From positions 1-62,455 of the forward strand of contig NZ_CAMLMJ010000025.1 in assembly GCF_946481145.1 (NCBI RefSeq): a stretch of 62,455 bases of DNA. Direction: 5' to 3'. This document shows positions 59,601 through 62,455 of this stretch, piece by piece. Within the stretch, counting starts at the first letter, position 1; every line of letters starts with the position of its first letter. The stretch comes from an uncultured Sediminibacterium sp. GTDB taxonomy: Bacteria > Bacteroidota > Bacteroidia > Chitinophagales > Chitinophagaceae. Made by a program: the position numbers and the translations under genes. The notes under the pieces were generated by a model. It made no database searches. It was not told where the DNA came from and was given only the letters and a program-made list of their open reading frames with translations.

Positions 59601-60454
59601 GTCATCTGGTTTTGCGCATTTAAACGGAAATAGGGATCTCCGACATTCGGACCTGTTTCTCCGCGGTTATTACCTGCTGCTTTAACTATCAGATAGAAAG
59701 GTGCATTGTATGCAATTGAATCCAGTAACTGCGCATCTGTACTATAATAACCGAATTTATAATCTTCGGTTTCATTAGGTCTGCCCCAGAACTCCCAACG
59801 GTTTTGATCTTCATTAAAATTCCATCCAGAAACTACGTTGTAAGAATGGTTTGATACCAGCAATCCCGCTGCCTCTGTAGCTTGTTCCGCATAACTGTTG
59901 GTGAAGTCATAGGCAATCATACCCTGCGCACCATACGACATTCCTTTTACACTTGGATTAACACCAGATGCTATCATAGTACCCGCAACGTGAGTAGCAT
60001 GGTTATCATTGGTTGAGGGATTATCTTTTTGGGTAATTCTTCCTGTTAATTCCACATGCGATGAAAGTACCCGGCCCCCGTCCCAGATACCAATCTTGTT
60101 TTTCAGGATAGCTGAATTCGCAGAAAGATTCAATCCGCTGGCACCACCTTCCCAAAGTTGGTTTGCTCTGGTTGTAGCTGCTGCAATGGTATTGTTATCT
60201 GTAATAAAATATTTGGGAAAATTGAATCCATCTACACCTACCAAAGTAGCCAGTCTGCCATCCTTAGAACGTATACTTAGCGGCCAGTTTTTTTGTTTGG
60301 CTAATGACATGGCTTTGGTATACTCAAGTCTCTCTTTTAAAGTAATACCCTGGGCTGCTTTCTCCAGTTCCTGAACATTTGTAGCTACCTGACCAGCCGC
60401 AAATGTTACGATGGTTAAGCATCCAATAAAAGTGGGTAAAAATCGTCTGAGCAT
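56645..60454 (-). CDS. T9SS-secreted subtilisin-like serine peptidase (S8)
   Basis: Large secreted protease. The 1269-residue protein has a signal peptide (1-21), then an S8 domain at about 115-450 with the full triad: Asp in IGIWDGGRV, His in NDNHATHVAGTM, Ser in SLSGTSMATPNTSGS. A P-domain-like beta region follows (LINDLDIRITSG). A GEVED domain lies near 610-740 (KIFIDYNNDGDF and GETEDFRLIVV), a CARDB-like domain near 745-850, then Ig-like parts. The last 80 or so residues are a type A T9SS sorting domain (SPNPNKGIFNLSFEV ... YYVLKILHNKKT), so it is exported by T9SS and anchored or released at the surface. Confidence 0.93.
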   Translation of the reverse strand: MLRRFLPTFIGCLTIVTFAAGQVATNVQELEKAAQGITLKERLEYTKAMSLAKQKNWPLSIRSKDGRLATLVGVDGFNFPKYFITDNNTIAAATTRANQLWEGGASGLNLSANSAILKNKIGIWDGGRVLSSHVELTGRITQKDNPSTNDNHATHVAGTMIASGVNPSVKGMSYGAQGMIAYDFTNSYAEQATEAAGLLVSNHSYNVVSGWNFNEDQNRWEFWGRPNETEDYKFGYYSTDAQLLDSIAYNAPFYLIVKAAGNNRGETGPNVGDPYFRLNAQNQMTAAGNRPGDISSNDSYGSIPWDANAKNILTVGAVRGIPGGYNRPEDVVMSSFSGWGPTDDGRIKPDVVADGVNVLSSYASSTTAYSSLSGTSMATPNTSGSLFLLQDHYSKLKNGNFLRSATLKGLAIHTADEAGITPGPDYQNGWGLLNVQKAAAVISASVASNNSATSEHLMYENLFNGTTNSFSTTVVATGKEPLKATICWTDVKGTVDQINVLNNPEKKLINDLDIRITSGSRTFSPWKLDPAFPANAAVKGDNTVDNVERIDIDSTVAGETYTITVTHKGALGTLTRGQQAYSLIVSGVGGTAHCSSAATNNAGGRIDSVSLQTIRYANPTGATTYTNNTALAASIEPSQSVPFRVRVNSSDATDADKMVKIFIDYNNDGDFADANELVATSGVLKNTQVFSGSFTTPSTLTIGSTFRTRIVLVETATATDISSCGSYTKGETEDFRLIVVNPSTDFTISEILTPSIADCADNKQYLTVSIRNNGSVPKTNIPVSIEVKNGSTTVATLNGIYPAAVPGLSNVSFTLQTPFVTTQNTTYTILATANVTGDQNTSNNTLTTNLTIGKKADNPSPIGTICNTTAILKVNNPVANSNYFWYNSSTATSPIASGAAVTTTSIPTNKTFYVSNEVKASIGPTTKMAYAEGGYNNFRGNFVRFNNSVPLTIESARLYIGNPGTVEVIVANLGTVNQDGSFTYLPLSRTTLSVTATNPNPQPGAVTGNPTADTGAVYYLNLPVNETGDHILLVLCNENGATIFRNNNISGTTYPISIANVMSITGNSVNLTNTSADVNPFYYFFYDMKIRTGTSCPSDRVELVVGDAPTPAITKVGDTLVSSITGTTMQWFKDDVGINGATSNKYKPIESGVYKVVVVDALGCQKTSNTLQVTITALPPEVIAREIKLSLSPNPNKGIFNLSFEVKEKADLAIELLNSAGQRVFNQSYPGFNGTFSKQMNVGNVGDGYYVLKILHNKKTYLQKVIIVK

Positions 60455-60540
60455 AATATAGTTTAGTTTAACTTCATGATCACCGGCACACCCCCGGGAA
60501 TATTATTAAAATTAGATACTTTCACCATTCAAAGTGAAGC

Positions 60541-61008
60541 ATGAGAAAGATTCTTTTTAGCCTGTTTATTGCCATTTTAACATTTTCCGCCTGTTCGTCG
60601 TCAAAAAAGGCCCAAAATGGTGAAATTAAGCAGGGTATTTCTGGAAACATCACAGAAGTTAAGGGAAATCAGATGCCAAAAGTCGGTGTTCAGCCACCTA
60701 CCCCCAAACCCGTATCAACCACTCTTTTTGTCTATTTACCCACCCATATCTCACAGGTAACACCGGTAGAACCCGGATCACCCCTATATACGGCAATTAA
60801 CAGCAAACTGGTTGCTTCTGTTCAATCAGACAGTCTGGGTCGTTATAGTGTTGCTTTGCCAGTAGGATCCTACTCGCTTTTTGTTAAGAAAGGTGCGCAT
60901 TATTTTGCCAATTTGTTCGACACACAAAACAATATTCAACTGGTACAGGTTGATTCAGGGAAAATTACACCCATGAATATCCTGATTAATTCTAGTGCAA
61001 CTTATTAA
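60541..61008 (+). CDS. Lipoprotein with carboxypeptidase-regulatory-like domain
   Basis: A 155-residue protein with a lipoprotein signal (RKILFSLFIAILTFSACSSS). Mature region: GEIKQGISGNITEVKGNQMP, a beta strand (TTLFVYLPTHIS), then SVQSDSLGRYSVALPVGSYSLFVKKG, which is the usual core of the regulatory-like fold, and a Thr/Asn-rich end. No catalytic residues. It lies 62 bp before mfd and is divergent from the S8 peptidase gene. Role unknown. Confidence 0.83.
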   Translation: MRKILFSLFIAILTFSACSSSKKAQNGEIKQGISGNITEVKGNQMPKVGVQPPTPKPVSTTLFVYLPTHISQVTPVEPGSPLYTAINSKLVASVQSDSLGRYSVALPVGSYSLFVKKGAHYFANLFDTQNNIQLVQVDSGKITPMNILINSSATY

Positions 61009-61020
61009 CCTAACAAAGGT

Positions 61021-61028
61021 TACCTTTG
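61021..61028 (+). promoter_or_regulatory. Candidate -7 box for mfd (TACCTTTG)
   Basis: TACCTTTG matches TANNTTTG, 43 nt before the mfd ATG. CAAAGGT just upstream makes it part of a short dyad. No clear TTG at 19-21 nt upstream. Confidence 0.4.
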
Positions 61029-61070
61029 CATCCCTGATTTCGGTTTTTAACCGATAGCAGGATTGGCACT

Positions 61071-62455
61071 ATGAACCTGAATGTGTTGTTGGAGCAGTAC
61101 CAGAATAACCCCCGGCTATTTCAGCTGGTGGACAGGCTTTCTTTTTCCCAACCCCAGCAAATTTTCCTGAAGAACCTGCAAGGTAGTAGCTCCGAATTCG
61201 TTGTGAGTAGTGTGTTTAGCCATCCTTCCTGCCAAGAGCTTAATCATTTAGTAGTATTGAATGATGCTGAGGAAGCAGCTTATTTTCATAACACACTCGA
61301 AAACCTTACATCGGCGCTTGACCTTTTTTATTTTCCTTCCTCCTTCAAAAACCGCAAAAATTTCCGGATACTTAACAGCTCCCATGTAATGCTTCGTACT
61401 GAAGCACTTACCAGACTGGTCGCGGGAGGAAATAAAAAAATACTGGTAACTTATCCTGAAGCGATTTTTGAAAAAGTAGTACTACCGAAAACCCTCAGCA
61501 GTAATATCATTACCATCAAAACAAATGATACCATTAATCCAGACAGTTTAATGGAATTATTCGTGATGTATGGGTTTGAACGTACGGATTTCGTATACGA
61601 ACCCGGACAATTCGCCATAAGAGGTGGTATTCTCGATATTTATTCATTCGGAAATGAAAAACCCTACCGCGTCGAACTCTTTGGCAACGAAGTAGACAGC
61701 ATCCGCATATTCGATCCGGAAACACAGTTGAGTGAGCGAAAATTATTACAGGTAAGTATCATTCCAAATGTAGAAACACAATTCAGCACAGAAGAAAAAG
61801 TTTCCTTATTTGAGTTTCTTAGTCCAAATACAACCATCTGGCTGAAAGACTGGGACGTTATATCCGAGAAAGTACAACAACAATATGATGAAATGCTCGG
61901 ATTTGTTGAGCTGCTGAAAGACGGATACCAGATGAAAGGCAATGAGGATGATGAAGAGATCAGGGTGCTTAAAGAGATATCAGCAGAGGATTTTGTAACT
62001 ATATCTTCGATCGAAGAAGCTATTCAACAAAGACATATCATCGAATTTGGTTACAAACCACAGCTGGCTAATTCAATCATTGAATTCAACACAAAAGCAC
62101 AACCTTCTTTTAACAGACAGTTTGATCTGTTGATACAAAACCTCTCTGTTCATGAAGCTGCTAAATACCAGATTTACATTTTCGCTGAGCAGGTAAAACA
62201 GCTTGAAAGACTAAACACCATTTTTGCCGACCTGAAAACGGAAATTCAATTTGTTCCGGTACCAACTGGCATTCATGAAGGCTTTATTGATGAAGACCTG
62301 AAAATTCTTTGTTATACTGATCACCAGATTTTTCAGCGTTACCACAAATACAAGGTTAAACAGGCTTACAATAAAAACAAAGCACTTACCCTTAAAACCT
62401 TACGTGATCTTCAGCCTGGAGATTATGTAACGCATATTGATCATGGTGTGGGGAC
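61071..62455 (+). CDS. mfd: Transcription-repair coupling factor Mfd, N-terminal part (runs off the window)
   Basis: ATP-driven translocase that removes stalled RNA polymerase from DNA lesions and recruits UvrA. The window has the first 461 codons, open to the edge. The UvrB-homology module begins near residue 20; YEPGQFAIRGGILDIY with VELFGNEVDSIRIFDPETQ is the diagnostic stretch (about residues 180-225). The frame ends at LQPGDYVTHIDHGVG, the start of the RNA-polymerase-interacting (CarD-like) domain. The helicase motor lies beyond the window. The start ATG at 61071 is the first in frame. No frameshift is seen. Confidence 0.94.
   Translation, partial: MNLNVLLEQYQNNPRLFQLVDRLSFSQPQQIFLKNLQGSSSEFVVSSVFSHPSCQELNHLVVLNDAEEAAYFHNTLENLTSALDLFYFPSSFKNRKNFRILNSSHVMLRTEALTRLVAGGNKKILVTYPEAIFEKVVLPKTLSSNIITIKTNDTINPDSLMELFVMYGFERTDFVYEPGQFAIRGGILDIYSFGNEKPYRVELFGNEVDSIRIFDPETQLSERKLLQVSIIPNVETQFSTEEKVSLFEFLSPNTTIWLKDWDVISEKVQQQYDEMLGFVELLKDGYQMKGNEDDEEIRVLKEISAEDFVTISSIEEAIQQRHIIEFGYKPQLANSIIEFNTKAQPSFNRQFDLLIQNLSVHEAAKYQIYIFAEQVKQLERLNTIFADLKTEIQFVPVPTGIHEGFIDEDLKILCYTDHQIFQRYHKYKVKQAYNKNKALTLKTLRDLQPGDYVTHIDHGVG

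Noticed and set aside
61071..62455. Frameshift or truncation of mfd
   Set aside because: The frame stays open to the window edge; it is cut by the window, not by a stop.

Overview
The window is a chromosomal segment of a member of the Bacteroidota, most likely order Chitinophagales (family Chitinophagaceae is my inference, not shown directly). Supporting signs: secreted proteins with type IX secretion (T9SS) sorting domains, a short primary sigma factor without region 1.1, promoters of the TTG-N20-TANNTTTG kind, little Shine-Dalgarno signal, many lipoproteins, LytTR/LytS signalling, and a short NuoG without the molybdopterin domain. No rRNA, tRNA, transposase, phage gene or CRISPR array was seen.

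Layout. 0-8.6 kb: cation efflux protein, a secreted TolB-propeller/amidohydrolase, then on the minus strand lptF-type permease, exported superoxide dismutase and OsmC; a conserved unknown and a START-like protein. 8.8-14.6 kb: rpoD, ffh, a SprB-repeat T9SS surface protein, rpsP and rimM. 14.7-25.9 kb: DinB-like, Crp/Fnr regulator, S41 peptidase, small exported protein, DNA polymerase IV, amidohydrolase, two pseudouridine synthases, rlmN and a thiolase. 26.3-32.1 kb: LytTR regulator and LytS-type kinase flanking three exported proteins of unknown role. 32.5-39.1 kb: small exported proteins, hisS, a low-molecular-weight phosphatase, then a membrane protein/PstS-like lipoprotein/TPR trio. 39.2-54.3 kb: a complete nuoA-N complex I operon carrying three extra genes (NlpE-like, NTF2-like, four-helix-bundle). 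54.4-62.5 kb: ABC permease, two carboxypeptidase-regulatory-like proteins, a large T9SS subtilisin, and the 5' part of mfd.

The most unusual feature lies between the genes. At least twenty intergenic sites carry arrays of degenerate heptamers (a few are octamers). They use at least eight different words, such as CCATGGT, TCTGACA, AAAATTC, TTAGGTG, GAATAAG, AGCTTGT, GCTAGAG and GTGAATG. Most are arranged as two opposed arms that could fold into long hairpins. They sit in convergent, divergent and co-directional gaps alike, break up the nuo operon at six junctions, supply or abut the stop codons of about six genes, and in one case lie in frame inside a coding region. A four-helix-bundle (IVS-type) gene in the nuo operon is bracketed by such arms. 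I know of heptanucleotide STRR sequences in heterocystous cyanobacteria as a precedent, but not of this arrangement.
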